Source: Tetmemena sp. SeJ-2015 (taxonomy: Eukaryota; Ciliophora; Spirotrichea; Sporadotrichida; Oxytrichidae). Taken from it: 64,000 bases of DNA. This document shows positions 11,288 to 22,504 of the stretch, in pieces; position 1 is the first letter of the stretch; each line of letters opens with the position of its first letter. The notes below the pieces were generated by a model. That model ran no database searches. It worked only from the letters and a program-made list of their open reading frames with translations, and was not told the DNA's origin. The position numbers and the translations under genes were made by a program. The stretch is from NCBI GenBank assembly GCA_027382625.1, contig JAJKFJ010022370.1:62001-126000 (forward strand), given 5' to 3'.

Positions 11288-12210
11288 TATTTTTCAATAA
11301 ATTTTAAATTAATAAAATTCTCCTTTTCTATGCATGTAATAAGATATTGGCCAAAATTAAAAGAGATACTTAATTCCTTATTATTCAAAATTATCCTTTG
11401 ATTTCTTGATTTAATTTTATATTTAAGGAATTATTTAAAAAAATGACTTGTGTTTTCAGGAGTAATAGATTATTATTGACACCCAATTATATCATACAAT
11501 ATAGTTAAAGTATCCTTGGGAACTTAAAATATTAAAATTCAATTATTTCTTGAGTCTAAAATTCATAAGTGAGACATTTCTTCTTCTTGAATTTACCGAT
11601 CCTTATAAGAAGTAACTCAAATTCTGATGATTATACTAAACTAAATGGTTCAAGATATTTATAATTTTGTTGGGCTCATCTCAAGGGAAATTTTTTTTCA
11701 ATATCAATCTTTTTATCTAATTTTTTTGGCAACTTTACAAAAAAGTTTTAATGTGAAAAAATATATATGTTTTATAATATATTATAAATTTTTAATAGAT
11801 ATTCATTTTGATCAATTTATTCGCTACTTCATTTTTTCTTTACGTATTCAATCTCATTTCTGATTTGTCTAGTTTATAGTTACTTCTCTTTGATTTTCTC
11901 AATATTTGTCGATAAATTTCTCCATTTTAGTTGTAATGAGATGGAACATCCATTGCTTTGCTACTGATTCTCCTCACTTATATAAGTTCTTCCTAAAAAC
12001 AATTTAAATAATCTTTGATCTTTGGAATTAAAATATCTCGAACTTCTGAGATCTTATTTCTGCTCTTCGGTCTTTAAATACAGACTATCTTAATTTAAAA
12101 AAGAAATCTTTTCTTATTTGTAAGATGGATTAACTATATTTGTCCAATATAAACATTCAAAATTGAAAATAAAAACCGCGCTCTGTTTTTTCTATTATGA
12201 AATTTGGGAA
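11288..12210. other. AT-rich spacer of repeat unit 2
   Basis: Homologous to the spacer of unit 1. A short open frame on the plus strand near 11645 is AT-driven (poly-F/I/Y) and not credible. Confidence 0.5.
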
Positions 12211-12880
12211 ATGTCAGAAATCGGAATAGCATATGATTTGCTAAGATCATATTTTTTTGTATTTATAGCAATATTGATTACAGAACTAATTTAGAACTAA
12301 TTTAGTGTTGCACTCAGCTTGTTCCTTTAAGCTTCAGCTATATATATTTTCGTAAAATCAACCATAAAATATCTAAGAGAATGCTAAAATGAAGAAGAAG
12401 GTTAGATGTACTTCGTTTACTATAATCTTCGATAACACTTAGTAACACATCTTTTGATTACGTTGTTACCAGAGTTTCCTGATACAGATTGTTTATCAGG
12501 ATGTCTAAATGTCAAAATGTCGCACTGCGTAGCTTGGTTCACTACTTAAAATGGAACTTACACTACATTTGAAATAACCAGTGGACGTTATTATGGAGTT
12601 ATCGCAGAAAGGGAGGTCTTAGCAACAATATCTTAACCGAGCGCTTGGTCAGATATAGAACAAATGATATGTATGCAACTAGTGAGAAAAAGTCATAGAG
12701 GCTTTTTAAGAGATGATGAAGAGAAGATCGATTGGAGAAGGAGATATAGAAAAAGAACAAAATCTATCGAAGAAATTGAGTAGTATGCAATCCAGATATT
12801 TAACTGAACTAAATTATAGAGTTATTGGCTAAAACTGTTAGTACTTCGCTGAAAGACTCATTGACTTTGCAGGATCTTGA
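12211..12880 (+). pseudogene. Copy C of the NCxxF gene, one 1-nt frameshift
   Basis: MSEIGIAYDLLRSYFF at the start, with an internal 10-bp tandem duplication (GAACTAATTTA twice, around 12282). Conserved blocks YLRECQNEEEG, FPDTDCLSG and MSHCVAWFTTQNG are in frame up to QYAIQIFN, where an extra T creates TGA at 12805-12807. One base out, the frame continues ELNYRVIGQNCQYFAERLI to the TGA at 12878-12880. Residue content is otherwise well kept, so either the copy is recently dead or the extra base is an assembly error. Confidence 0.6.
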
Positions 12881-13896
12881 TATTTGTTTTTAAAACTTTA
12901 CTTCTTATTATATTCTTTTCTATCTCATCTCGGATTTGTTTAGTTTTTAGCTACTTCACTTTAATTTTCTCAAAATATTTTTGATAAATTTATTCCATTT
13001 TAATTTTAATGCGATGGAACATCCATTGCTTTGCTGCTGATTCTCCTCTCTGAAATGCTATTTCTAACTTCAAACTTTTTATCCTACTACGAAAATTGAT
13101 TCTAAATTCTTCTCTTTGTGAGCTGCGAGGATTCAAATAAAGCGTCTTAAACTGGAAGATATTTCTACTGATCTTATGAGTAGCTAGGTTCCCAGACAAC
13201 TCCAGAGTCTTCAGACTCCATTCTCACTTATAAATGAGTATCCAGAAATATTATACATGCTTTAAATAATCCATTTGCTGAGCGCCCATGGTCTCGATAT
13301 CAATGACAGCTTAGGATTCTAGCAGCTAGTTCTTATTCTTAGTTTAGTTAGCTTCTTGCTTTGACTTCTGGAATTAAAAGTATCACGAACTTCTGATATC
13401 TTATTTCTGCTCTTCGGCCTTTTTAAAATACAGATTAACATAATATAAAAAAGAAATCTTTTCTCTTGTGTAAGGATTTTCATTTTCAAAAGTAAAGCAG
13501 ATTTAGGAATCATTCCTTTCATAGTCATTAAACAGTGGTTATGGAGTGCTTGGTCTCAATTTAGAAGTATCCATCATAAACATCTTATTTAGAATATCCA
13601 AAATAAATAAAAATTAAACTATGACTCATAGTTATTCATCTCAATTTTCTGAAAATTGTATTTTAATTCTCTTGTAATGAAGAATAAGTTTCATGATTGA
13701 AAAGGTTAAGGAAATCTTCAATAATGATAATGCATCATCAACCTGATGTTTTGCTTTGCTTATATTAAAATTAAATATTTCATTTTCTCTAAATCTGTCA
13801 TAAATTAATCTAAAATTCTCTAGTCTAAAAGTTTCCCTAGTTGAATAAATTTCCTCTCGGGAGATATTTTTAGAAGACTAAGATTTAAATCAAAGG
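12881..13896. other. Spacer with degraded minus-strand leucine-repeat-like sequence
   Basis: On the minus strand, 13530-12900 holds discontinuous frames: MTMKGMIPKSALLLKMKIL, then WSLKTLELSGNLATHKIS and IFQFKTLYLNPRSS, RINFRSRIKSLKLEI and RGESAAKQWMFHRIKIKME. The LxxLxLSGN rhythm resembles a leucine-rich repeat. The right end of the repeat-unit spacers matches part of it, so fragments were carried along in the tandem duplication. TGA codons separate the pieces. 13535-13896 shows nothing clear. Confidence 0.35.
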
Positions 13897-14926
13897 ATGA
13901 TTTCGAAAGACTTTGGTTTAATAATCGATTAATCTTCCATATAAATTATTGAAGGAGTCTTCTTCTTTGTTTGATATTCGTAGTATAATTAATAATATCA
14001 GGCTGAACATCATCATTCATAATCATTAATGAATCTCTTCAAGAGCAAACTTCAGCCACTGAGGACCGAGATAATAAACTAAATATTTATTTAAATATTA
14101 TAGAGAGGCTTCAAAAATTCGCCTCAGTTGTACAGAAAGTTACCAATGATGGAAACGATCCATCGGGGTACACATACGGCAACATGATAACAGAAAGAGT
14201 ACTCATTCAAAAAGGAAAAGCTTCTGAGGATATAGAGAGCACAAGACTGCGGTCTGGTGCGACACAGTCCTAAATAAATACTAGAAACCAAGAAAACTGG
14301 CAAAATAATGGTCAAATTATTACTGTCATATTTATTATAATGGTATCAACATGAATCATAAAATTTAACATCAAGACTCTCAAAGAACCACTTAATTTCA
14401 AAATGGCACATTTATCAGAGTAGAATCCATAACTAACAAAGATTTATGTTTTCTATAAATATATTCAGTTCAAAATAACGCTGTCAATTCGTACATCAAT
14501 AAGAACTAAAGCTTTCGAATGACTCCAACAGGCGGAGTTTTTGGAAAATTTCGCTCAATCGCCGTTAGTTCTCTCCACTCTAACTCTGATGATAAATTCG
14601 CATTTCACTAAAAATCTTAAAATGCTTAGGATCCCACTCTCAATCAGCAAAAGGACATTACCTTACCTATTTCACAGATGGACGAGTCTACCAGCTAAAA
14701 CTATAACGATTATAGGCAGTTTTGAAATCAGATGACTAACTAAAACTCCCTTAAATTCTAGATAAGTGAAATTCATAGATAGAAGTAAATGACATTACAA
14801 ACACCAACCATTAAACCCCGAAAATTCACTGGTCATGATTGATTCTATATTGGCTTCAGTAACGCTCAACCCTAGATGATTATGATTAGAATTTATCTTT
14901 GCTTAAGTTATTTTAGACTCCTTTGA
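13897..14926 (+). CDS. Basic/N-rich protein of unknown function
   Basis: Plus-strand pieces in succession: SLQEQTSATEDRDNKLNIYL, ERLQKFASVVQKVTNDG, SGYTYGNMITERVLIQ and RLRSGATQSQINTRNQENWQ; then after an intron or IES around 14300-14375, GTFIRVESITNKDLCF, MTPTGGVFGKFRSIAVSS and QKDITLPISQMDEST; then IHRQKQMTLQTPTIKPRKFT; and after a 21-bp TGG-flanked piece, FSNAQPQMIMIRIY to TGA 14924-14926. Helical N-terminus, S/T/N-rich middle. Start uncertain: ATG 13897 (MISKDFGLIID) is the nearest upstream ATG joined through a GT-AG-like gap, with one unresolved junction near 13990-14030. It lies 56 bp before the channel ATG. Confidence 0.4.
14830..14850. other. Candidate micro-IES, 21 bp, pointer TGG, carrying in-frame TGA
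   Basis: TGG at 14830-14832 and 14851-14853. Removal joins KPRKFT to GFSNAQPQ and removes an in-frame TGA at 14838-14840. Confidence 0.45.
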
Positions 14927-14982
14927 ATCCCCGAATTAATGGAAGCATCTCTCCCAATAAATTCAGCTAAAGAAAACAGACG

Positions 14983-17900
14983 ATGACAAGTCAAGGATCA
15001 GGAAGAGTGATGAGCAACAATAAATTCACTTCGAGAGGTGGTGGCCCTGAAAATCAGAAACTTTCATATTTTGGAAATACTAGAGTAAATTCCAGTTTTA
15101 AGCAATCTATGCATCTTATTCCCTCAGGCCATATGCAGGGTTTCGTAAGTGAGAGCTAAAGTGAAAATGAAGGTAAACTAGGTTAGTCTCTCAAGAAGAT
15201 TGAAGTTAGTAAATATATCAAAGACTTTAAGAGTTTCCTAAAAGACACCAAGAAAGAAGCCAAGCTGAAAAAGAAAGAGAAAACGAAGAAGGAAGAGTAA
15301 TAAGATTTTCAAAATGAACTAGGTATTAAAAATAAGAAGTCTATTGAGGAGCCTACATCAGGACTTCCAAAACTTGACAGAAATAAGACATCATTTTTAT
15401 CTCAAGGAGATGGGGTTCTAAATGGCCTGAAAAGGTAGAGGGCTCTATCAAGAGCTCTAACAATTTTCAATAATTCAAAATAAGCATCTGCCCCTACATA
15501 AACTGACTCTGAAGAAGAAATGGAGGATCCATTAAAGAAAATTGAAAGAACTTTAAAGAAGAGTCCTTTTACTGTATATCCTGATCAAAAATTTAAAACG
15601 ATGTGGGATGTAATTAGCTGTATACTTATTTTACACTGGGCTATGATGATACCACTTCAATATTCATTTAGCGAATTTAATCCCAGTTACCTTTAATATA
15701 CTGATCCTCTCTAGGAGCTTTGGTTTGCGATTGATTTATTTCTTAACTTTAACACCGGTTATTTTTACAAAGGAATAATAGTAATGGAGAGAGGATTGAT
15801 TATCAATCAATATTTGAAGAGTTGGTTCATCATAGACTTCCTGGGTTGTGTCCCTTATAGCTGGATAATTTTAAATCTTCAAGACTTCGATTATTATGGG
15901 ATGGTACATATTGTAGCTTTCCCTTTACATTTTTTTAGAGCCCTCTTGCAGAGGGGAACGACAGTAAGTTGGTCAAGGTGCTGTAAAATCTTCGCCTGTT
16001 AAGATTACTCAGAATAATCAAAATTAGTAAACTGCTTTAACATGTAACATTTCTACCTCATTATAAATACCTTTCAGATTCAAGATTAGATATCCACAGA
16101 GCTGATGAATTCTTTTTACAGACTCTTTAAGACGATGATCCTGATTATTATTTCAGCCCATTGGTTAGCATGCTTATTTTATGCTGTTGCAGATTCGATT
16201 AAGTATAAGTCTGAGAGTTGGATATCAAATGGGAATCTTCAAGATGCGACATTAGAGGAGAAATATGTGAATGCTCTCTATTGGACTATCACAACGATGG
16301 CGACAGTAGGCTATGGAGATTTAAGGATTTAAACTACTGAGGAAAGAGGCACAGTCATCGTTATTATGGTCATTTCAGGTGCCATTTATGCCTATACAAT
16401 CAATGATATCGGTCACATCGTATAAAGATATAACTAACTAGCAAATCAATATAAGTAAGATTTCTTAAAGTTTAAGCCATAAAAGGGAGAAGATGACTTA
16501 TGTGAACTAATTCTTGATCTAAAAATAGCTTCCATAAGAGCTGAGATAGAAGATAAACAACTACTTGAGCTACAACTGGGAGTAAAAGAAGAAAATTAAG
16601 ATTGAGGAGTCTGAATTCATGGAACTCTTAAATGAGGATCTAAGAGATAAGATCACGATCTATTTGAATGGACAAATGCTGAATAGAATTAGGTGTCTTA
16701 ATGACTTTAAGATAGATTTCAAATCTTAGTTGACATTCTATCTTACGAAAAAATCTTACTCAACTGATGAGAATATCATCGTAGAGAATGATTTCGGAGA
16801 TGAGATCTTTTATATAACCTCTGGGAAGGTTGCAGTTCTTCATAAGGCGACTTAAACTTACATTTGTGATTTGAAAGTAACTTTAAATACTACTTTATGC
16901 TTTCCAACTATAGAAAGATGACTTTATTGGCTTATTTTTTTATTATGACTATTTCGGTGAAATAAGTTTTTTTGCTGATTGCCAAAGAACTTGTACAATA
17001 AATAGCAGAGATTTCACAGATGTCCTAACGATTAAGAAACAGGCCTTCTTTGATATAGCTTGGTAGTTCCCTGAGGCAATAGTAAGGACTTAAGTATTAT
17101 TTTATCGCTTTGTAGGATCTATACTACTAGATACATGGTAGAATCTCTCTTTAAGAGAAGAATTTCGTTGCTCTGAAGCTTTACTTAATTTCTATAATGT
17201 TTAAGCTAAACTGCTACATATGCAGTTAGAAGAACCATATCGCCATTCATTGTAAAAAGTTTAAGCAACTCCAATCTAACATGCAAAAGCTGTTTTGGAT
17301 GAAGCATCAGCAAAAGAAAAGACGCGTTTTGAACAGATTCTGGTCTCAAGCCAGCAACCACGACCTTGAAGAAGAGGAAGAGCACTATTAAAGATAATAG
17401 CATTTTTAATAACCACACCCTCTCGTTCCCTAGCCATCTGCTGAGTCCTTAGAAGCCTTTAGATATTTATTTTAAGTTTAAACTTAAGATCAAAGGGAAA
17501 GGGGAAAAGGTCCACTTACAGGTCATACAGGTCATCAAACCGGGATAAATCTAGTAAGAGAAGCAAAGGCAGAAACAAGCAGAAGGAGAGTTTTGCAACT
17601 GATATGCTAACAGAGAAGGATCAGCAAATAGAGGAAGAAGAAATCAAAGAGGAGGAATATGGTGATGAAGAAATCGAGGATGAAAGAAATTTTTCTGACA
17701 TGCTAAGACTCGTTAACCAGAACCAAAATATAGATAGGACAGAACTTCTTGATGGAACCATAGGCTAAACTTTCTTGATTGAAAACGAAGAAATCTTAGA
17801 AGATGAATCTCAAAGAGTTGGCTAAATGATGGAACATAATTAGTCATATGAGGGTGAAGACGTTTTTGAATTATATGGATAAGATGCCAGCTAATTGCAA

Positions 17901-19626
17901 AATCAGCGTGCATATTAACAGTACCTTGAGGATATCAAAGAGGATGCTTATTATGAAGACGAGGTTGAAGAAACGAGACATCCTAAAACTCCATAGCTGC
18001 AAGAATCTAGCTTGCTTTTGAGTTCATTTGGCAAGAATGCGCACTTACTTCGAACCTCCGCCGATAGAGCTTACTCTTTAGGTCTAAATCAGCAGCACTC
18101 ATCAAAGCTACAACTTTTAAAGAATATATCTACTCTTAGTAATGCGAATGTGGTACAGTTAAACTCTAATACGCCCCAGAAGCTTAGTCATCTTTAGACT
18201 AAGTCTTAAAACACAACTTAGAAATAAGATACGTAGGACTAGCACCATTCTTATGTAGATGATACAATCCTAGAGAAGTAGAGTTAGGCCCTAGTAAGCA
18301 GAAAATCAGTTGATGATGATACTGAGGAAGAGGAGACATAGCGTTTGCTAGGAGAATCAATGAAGATTTCATCACGTGTAACTAAAAATCAATTCTAAAT
18401 TAGGCCATTTAGGGGCAACATCAAAAACGCACTACAGAAAAGAATGCGATTAAAGTCTGGCAAATACTTTCAAGAGGATTCGTTAGAAGACTTAGCCAAC
18501 TAAATAAATCAAGAGGCTAATGTTCATCCAGAGGTCTTGACTCCAATCCTGAAAAAGAAGTATTTGAGCTATAAGAAAACTCTTGAAGAAAAGCCAAGTC
18601 TTCACACTTTGATATCAAGCAGAAGCTCTTTAGAACCGTAAGCAATTATTGCTTTTTTAATTTTAAGGAATTATAATTTTTATCAATTAAGCGTACTTAA
18701 ATATTATATAAACTTCAAAAATACTTCTTTTAAATTAAATTTTAAACTTATCCAAGAGTAATCCAAACTCTTTAAATTTGAAAAGAAAAACAAGCCGTTT
18801 CAAAAAGCTATCAACTAAACATTAATAATCTAAGCATAAGCTTTTGACTTAAAACTCAATAGATATATAAACTCCTCAAGTAGAAGTTAATAAACTTTAA
18901 TTATTTTAAACGCCAGCGATTCGAATCTGAATGTATTCCTTAGCCTTAATGCCCTGAATATCAAGTACCCAAAGAAACCCTAAGTCATCATTAGATTATT
19001 TATTAGTATGGGGAATAGCCGAATGGTCCTCTATCTACTAGCATATATCAGCCTATTATAAAAGTAGAGAACAATAACTAGAACATCGTGTTCAACTTTT
19101 AAAATGGGGGAAACTATTAAATCCTGTATACCCATCAGGAACCGTCTTCCAACTTATCTCAAAGAGCGACAGAGCATCCCCATATTAATGTATCCCCTTC
19201 CTCAACAGTCAAAAATGAAAAGCAAGGCGATTTATCTAACTCATAGACTTAGAAACCAGAGTAGAGAAGGTCAACTTAATAAGTCATATTTTCCCTAAAA
19301 AAGCAACAGCTTTAACGTCAAGTCTTAAGGAGGTATAACAATTGAATTCTTGAGTGCGTAAAATCAAATCATCTCAAGTTAAAATCGGCAATCTGAAAAT
19401 AAATAAGTAATCCCTGAACTACCAGAAGACAGCCAGAATCTTCCATGCACGCTCCGCTGAGCCTACTCATATTCCCACATTTTAAGTTATTGGAGGTTTT
19501 AACTTTGCTCCAATTCAAGGAATGGCTCAGCCATAAATAATTATGCAACGTTAACTGAGACCCTAGAATAGAATCATAGGCAATAATGCGACTGTAGCAA
19601 AGTAAGAGGACAGTAAATAGATTTGA
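14983..19626 (+). CDS. Cyclic-nucleotide-binding, voltage-sensor K+ channel with CCHC knuckle and very long tail
   Basis: Six-TM channel of the EAG/HCN/CNG group that is abundant in ciliates. Order: long K-rich N-terminus (MTSQGSGRVMSNNKF), S1 near WDVISCILILHWAMM, S2/S3 FLNFNTGYFYKG and FIIDFLGCVPYSW, S4 with arginines (NLRLLRLLRIIKIS), S5 LIIISAHWLACLFYAVAD, pore TMATVGYGDLR (K+ filter), S6 IVIMVISGAIYAYTIN, C-linker NQFLIQKQLPQELRQKINNY, CNBD with GDEIFYITSGKVAV and DYFGEISFFAD, then CYICSQKNHIAIHC, a CX2CX4HX4C knuckle. After that comes an acidic/Q/S-rich tail to TGA 19624-19626. GT-AG introns at 15904-15938, 16044-16077, 16877-16913 and 17082-17115. Candidate IESs at 16453-16489, 18920-18935 and 19312-19324. 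Whether the part after about 18640 belongs to the same gene is inferred from frame repair. Confidence 0.85.
16453..16489. other. Candidate IES, 37 bp, pointer AAG, between S6 and C-linker
   Basis: AAG at 16453-16455 and 16490-16492. Removal joins NQLANQYK to MTYVNQFLIQKQ, the expected S6-to-C-linker join. A GT donor overlaps the left edge, but every GT-AG choice gives the wrong phase. Confidence 0.5.
18920..18935. other. Candidate micro-IES, 16 bp, pointer ATTC, with TGA inside
   Basis: ATTC at 18920-18923 and 18936-18939. Removal joins LQLFQTPAI to PQPQCPEYQVPKETLS and deletes a TGA. Confidence 0.5.
19312..19324. other. Candidate micro-IES, 13 bp, pointer TTAA
   Basis: TTAA at 19312-19315 and 19325-19328. 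Removal joins SLKKQQLQ to GGITIEFLSAQNQ; unremoved, the frame ends at TGA 19344. Confidence 0.45.
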
Positions 19627-19752
19627 AAACTAGGGAATTTTTCCATATCCAATTTAATTTGATTACTTTTGAGAATACGATATCAATTAGAAATATCGAT
19701 AATTAGGGTAAAAGCTAATTTTAGAATCTTTAAGCATAGTAAATTTTGGTGG

Positions 19753-20925
19753 TCACTCAAGTTCTTTGATTCTCCTCTTAATGATCTGAATAGCTTCCTC
19801 AGTCTTTAGGAAATTATCGTAATCAAGGCCATGTTTCTTGATGAGCTTCGCCTTCTTTCTTTCAAAGAAAAATTGCTTTAGACCAGCAATTGAGTATTAA
19901 ATAATAAAATAATTATCAGTATGGCCTCTTAGACCAGATCCAGAAAAAGTAAGATGCACAGGCATCTCCGAGAGTCATACCGCAAGTGATAGGTTCCATA
20001 ATATCCCAAGAGAAGGCTATATATGTTCCATACTACACGAGCATGTACTAAGTCACAAAGACACTGCAGAATGAAAGAAGGACTCTTGAAGTTTGCTTCT
20101 ATGCTTGAATCTCAATCTCGTTTATCTTATGTAGCATGGGTTCTCTCTATCTTTTCAGGAGTGCAAGTTACAACTCTAACACCTCAAAATATTATAGAAA
20201 TAAGATGAAGTATTCTCTAACCTCTTTTTCTTCTCTTGCATTTCTTGCCTTCTGTGCAAGTACTTCTCTAATCATGATGATTATTTCATTCTTGCTCCAT
20301 TCTTCTTTCTAAGCGATTTGTTGCTCAAATGTGCTGCTGAATCTTGAAATCTCTAGTGCCTTCTAGTCTCTCATTTGTAGGTCCTTGCAGCTATCGAAGA
20401 TTTGCTTTTCTTCTGCACTGAGAGTAAACTTTTTATTTCTGAGGCTGAAACTTTTCTCACTCATGACATTTATTTCGCGAAGATTATCTAGCTTCATCAC
20501 AAAATAGGGGATGTGTAAGAGATGAGAAACTTTCGAGATCTTGGCTATTCAAAATAGAATAATTCTCTTTATTAAATTAAATGGAATATAATTCTATTAA
20601 TGATTGAAGCACCGTCTGGAGCATAGAACTAAGCGTTACTTTAAATTTCTCCTGCTTGCTTCAGACTGTTCTCCAAATCTTTCAAGCTAAGATCTTTGTG
20701 TAACTTAATCTTCTCTCCCCTTGGCTTCATTTGAATGTAAGGTGCGGTGTCCACTGGGTTCTGAATAAGGATGAACTTGTTTGAAGTTAAGAATGGCCTG
20801 CTCTCCTCGAAGCTGCAAAGAGCAGAGAACTATCTTGCATGTAAGTTTGAGATTGAGAGTGGGGTTTTGAAACAAGAGTTTCTTGCTACTTGTCTTCTAA
20901 GGTGAAGAGCCGAGAGTGCCAACAT
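19753..20925 (-). CDS. MCU: Mitochondrial calcium uniporter pore subunit
   Basis: Pore-forming subunit of the inner-membrane calcium uniporter. ATG 20923-20925 opens a mitochondrial-type presequence rich in R/S/L (MLALSALHLRRQVARN), followed by an N-terminal domain (FILIQNPVDTAPYI, QFYAPD), coiled coil 1 (FTLSAEEKQIFDSCKDL), coiled coil 2 around KINEIEIQAQKQTSR, TM1 VLLSFCSVFVTQYMLVQYG, the DIME selectivity motif FSWDIMEPITCGMTL, TM2 ACASYFFWIWS, and a C-terminal helix FFFERKKAKLIKKHGLDY ending at TGA 19753-19755. A GT-AG intron of 68 nt lies at 20545-20612; another 39-nt piece around 20180-20222 fits GT-AG. A 25-bp pointer-flanked insert (19893-19917) sits just after TM2. Asp and Glu of DIME are present. 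Confidence 0.93.
19893..19917. other. Candidate IES, 25 bp, pointer AGTAT, in MCU after TM2
   Basis: AGTAT at 19893-19897 and 19918-19922. On the coding strand removal joins WSKRPY to SIAGLKQFFFERKK, matching the MCU family. The insert begins with an in-frame TGA on the coding strand and has no GT-AG ends. Confidence 0.72.
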
Positions 20926-21111
20926 TTTTTAGTTTATAACTTCAATTATTTATTTCATTTAGCGAGAAAGATATAAAAACTATAGCCCACAGAGTAAAAA
21001 TGCTGTAGAATAGGTAGTTTCGATTTCAATTTTACGATTTTTAAAAGATACCACTAGGTTCGGTGGTTATAAGATGTTCTTGAGAGGCAAGATTTATAAT
21101 CAGGAATAATC

Positions 21112-22325
21112 ATGAACTATCAGCAGTAAAGTAGTAGCTAATACGGAGGATATTTTGGAGCAGGAGACTATCATCATTAGAACTCCAACTTGCAGAATAG
21201 GAAGCCAAGTCATTTTAACAGCAGATAGAACGAGAGAGGATATAATGGATATGGTATAAATCTCTCACAAAGAAGATAGGCACATTAATCCATTTTGTAA
21301 AAGAGTACGAAGATTTACACACCTATCACAATTCTATAACTGGAGCAATTAGTAATCGGATTTGATGACATTTGCGAGTTCTAGCCTTAAAAGTGTCAGT
21401 ATTCAGGTGACAATTAAGTAGCTAATGTCGTGGTGGCAGGCAGAGTGATAGACGCAGAAGATCAGAGCCATAAAGTGACTTTGATATTGGAGGACTCTAC
21501 TGCTATCACTGAAGTTGGCTTCTATGCTAAAGATCCTTTTTCATCTCCATTTCCAACAAACTTCAAACTTAGAAATATGCCTTTATTTGTTTCACTAAAA
21601 GAAATGGAGCTTATGTGAAAGTGTACGGGTCACTAAATGTCTGCCAAGGAAGAATCAATATCATAGGAACTCACATTCAAGATATCAAATCACAAAGTGA
21701 GATTACTAACCACTTGCTAAACTCAATATAATTGCATTTAAGTATATATGAGGTCTAAGAATAATTAAAAAAAATATTATCTTATTGGCTTATTGAATTT
21801 AAAGAAACTCAGACATTTAAAATTGATAGCTAATTATAATGGTTTATAAGTATTCTGTTCTTAGCAGATGAGATAGAAAGGAATGCAAATGCCAAGGCAA
21901 GTAGTTCATCAAGCTGATTTAATATAAAAATTTATTAAAATATTTATGAAGGTTACTTTCAAGGAAATTTACAAGAAATCGATAGGCAGTAATGAATGAT
22001 TACTGAGAACTTGTTTTCTCAAGACTAGAAGATATAAAAACTTCTAAATGAAATAACCAACATGCTTATTAATTAAGAATAATAAGAGAAGTAAAGTAAA
22101 ATTTCAAAAAAACAGATTGAAGCGCATTTAAGTTCAAAGTATTCTTGTCAAGAAATAAAGTATGCTCTCTAAAGGGGAGTGCAGGATGAACTCATAAGAA
22201 AGATGAGAGGGCTCAATTAAAAAATATATTCCAATTTTTTGTTTAATAAATATGATGTAATCTTGAATACTTCTCGATAGCTTGAAATGCAAATAAAAGC
22301 TTCAAAGATAATGATAGTTTGTTGA
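21112..22325 (+). CDS. RPA2: Replication protein A 32-kDa subunit
   Basis: Middle subunit of the single-strand DNA-binding RPA trimer. ATG 21112; a G/Y/Q/S-rich N-terminal tail (MNYQQQSSSQYGGYFGAGDY), as in RPA32 where it is phosphorylated; OB fold with TPITILQLEQL, VVVAGRVIDAEDQSHKVTLI, STAITEVGFYAKD and GAYVKVYGSLNVCQGRINI; then HIQDIKSQSEITNHLLNSI; and a C-terminal winged helix (ISKKQIEAHLSSKYSCQEIK, ALQRGVQDELIRKM) ending at TGA 22323-22325. A 29-bp AGAAAT-flanked insert breaks the OB fold at 21571-21599. A GT...AAAG intron is likely at about 21754-21805, and one further junction near 22000 was not resolved. It is head to head with MCU (186 bp apart). Confidence 0.88.
21571..21599. other. 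Candidate IES, 29 bp, 6-bp pointer AGAAAT, inside the RPA2 OB fold
   Basis: AGAAAT at 21571-21576 and 21600-21605. Removal joins NFKLRN to GAYVKVYGSLN, exactly the strand expected in RPA32; unremoved, the frame ends at TGA 21616-21618. No GT-AG ends. Confidence 0.75.
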
Positions 22326-22504
22326 TCATTATATTTTATAAATACATTCCCGAAATAAATTCAGTTTTTGACTTTTCAAAGACAAGTCCTTCAAAATGAA
22401 TGATACATTTAATAAATTTCTTCGGCAGGATATGATTTATTTAAAATTTTAAAGTGTTCAATGAATTAATTTGATAATGATTGAGTGATTTAAATTGACT
22501 ATAT

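Larger units (their letters stand above)
9087..13050. repeat. Tandem array of a 1.54-1.59 kb unit, three copies, last truncated
   Basis: Units start at 9087, 10623 and 12211. Each has the NCxxF gene followed by a related AT-rich spacer. Shared spacer words include GAGACATTTCTTCTT near 10023 and 11570, and GATGGAACATC near 10391, 11940 and 13013. The spacer of unit 3 is cut short at about 12900 and then rejoins the GATGGAACATC homology near 13010. Confidence 0.75.

Noticed and set aside
11645..11863. 72-codon plus-strand frame in the unit 2 spacer
   Set aside because: Composed almost only of F/I/Y/S from AT-rich DNA and not conserved in the unit 1 spacer.
12805..12807. IES explanation for the frameshift in repeat copy C
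   Set aside because: Available direct repeats (AACT, ACT) give the wrong phase; a one-base indel is simpler.
17540..19460. One plus-strand frame open for about 1.9 kb past the CNG tail
   Set aside because: After about 18640 its composition becomes AT-driven, while an overlapping frame has the S/T/Q/P character of the rest; openness here reflects having only one stop codon.
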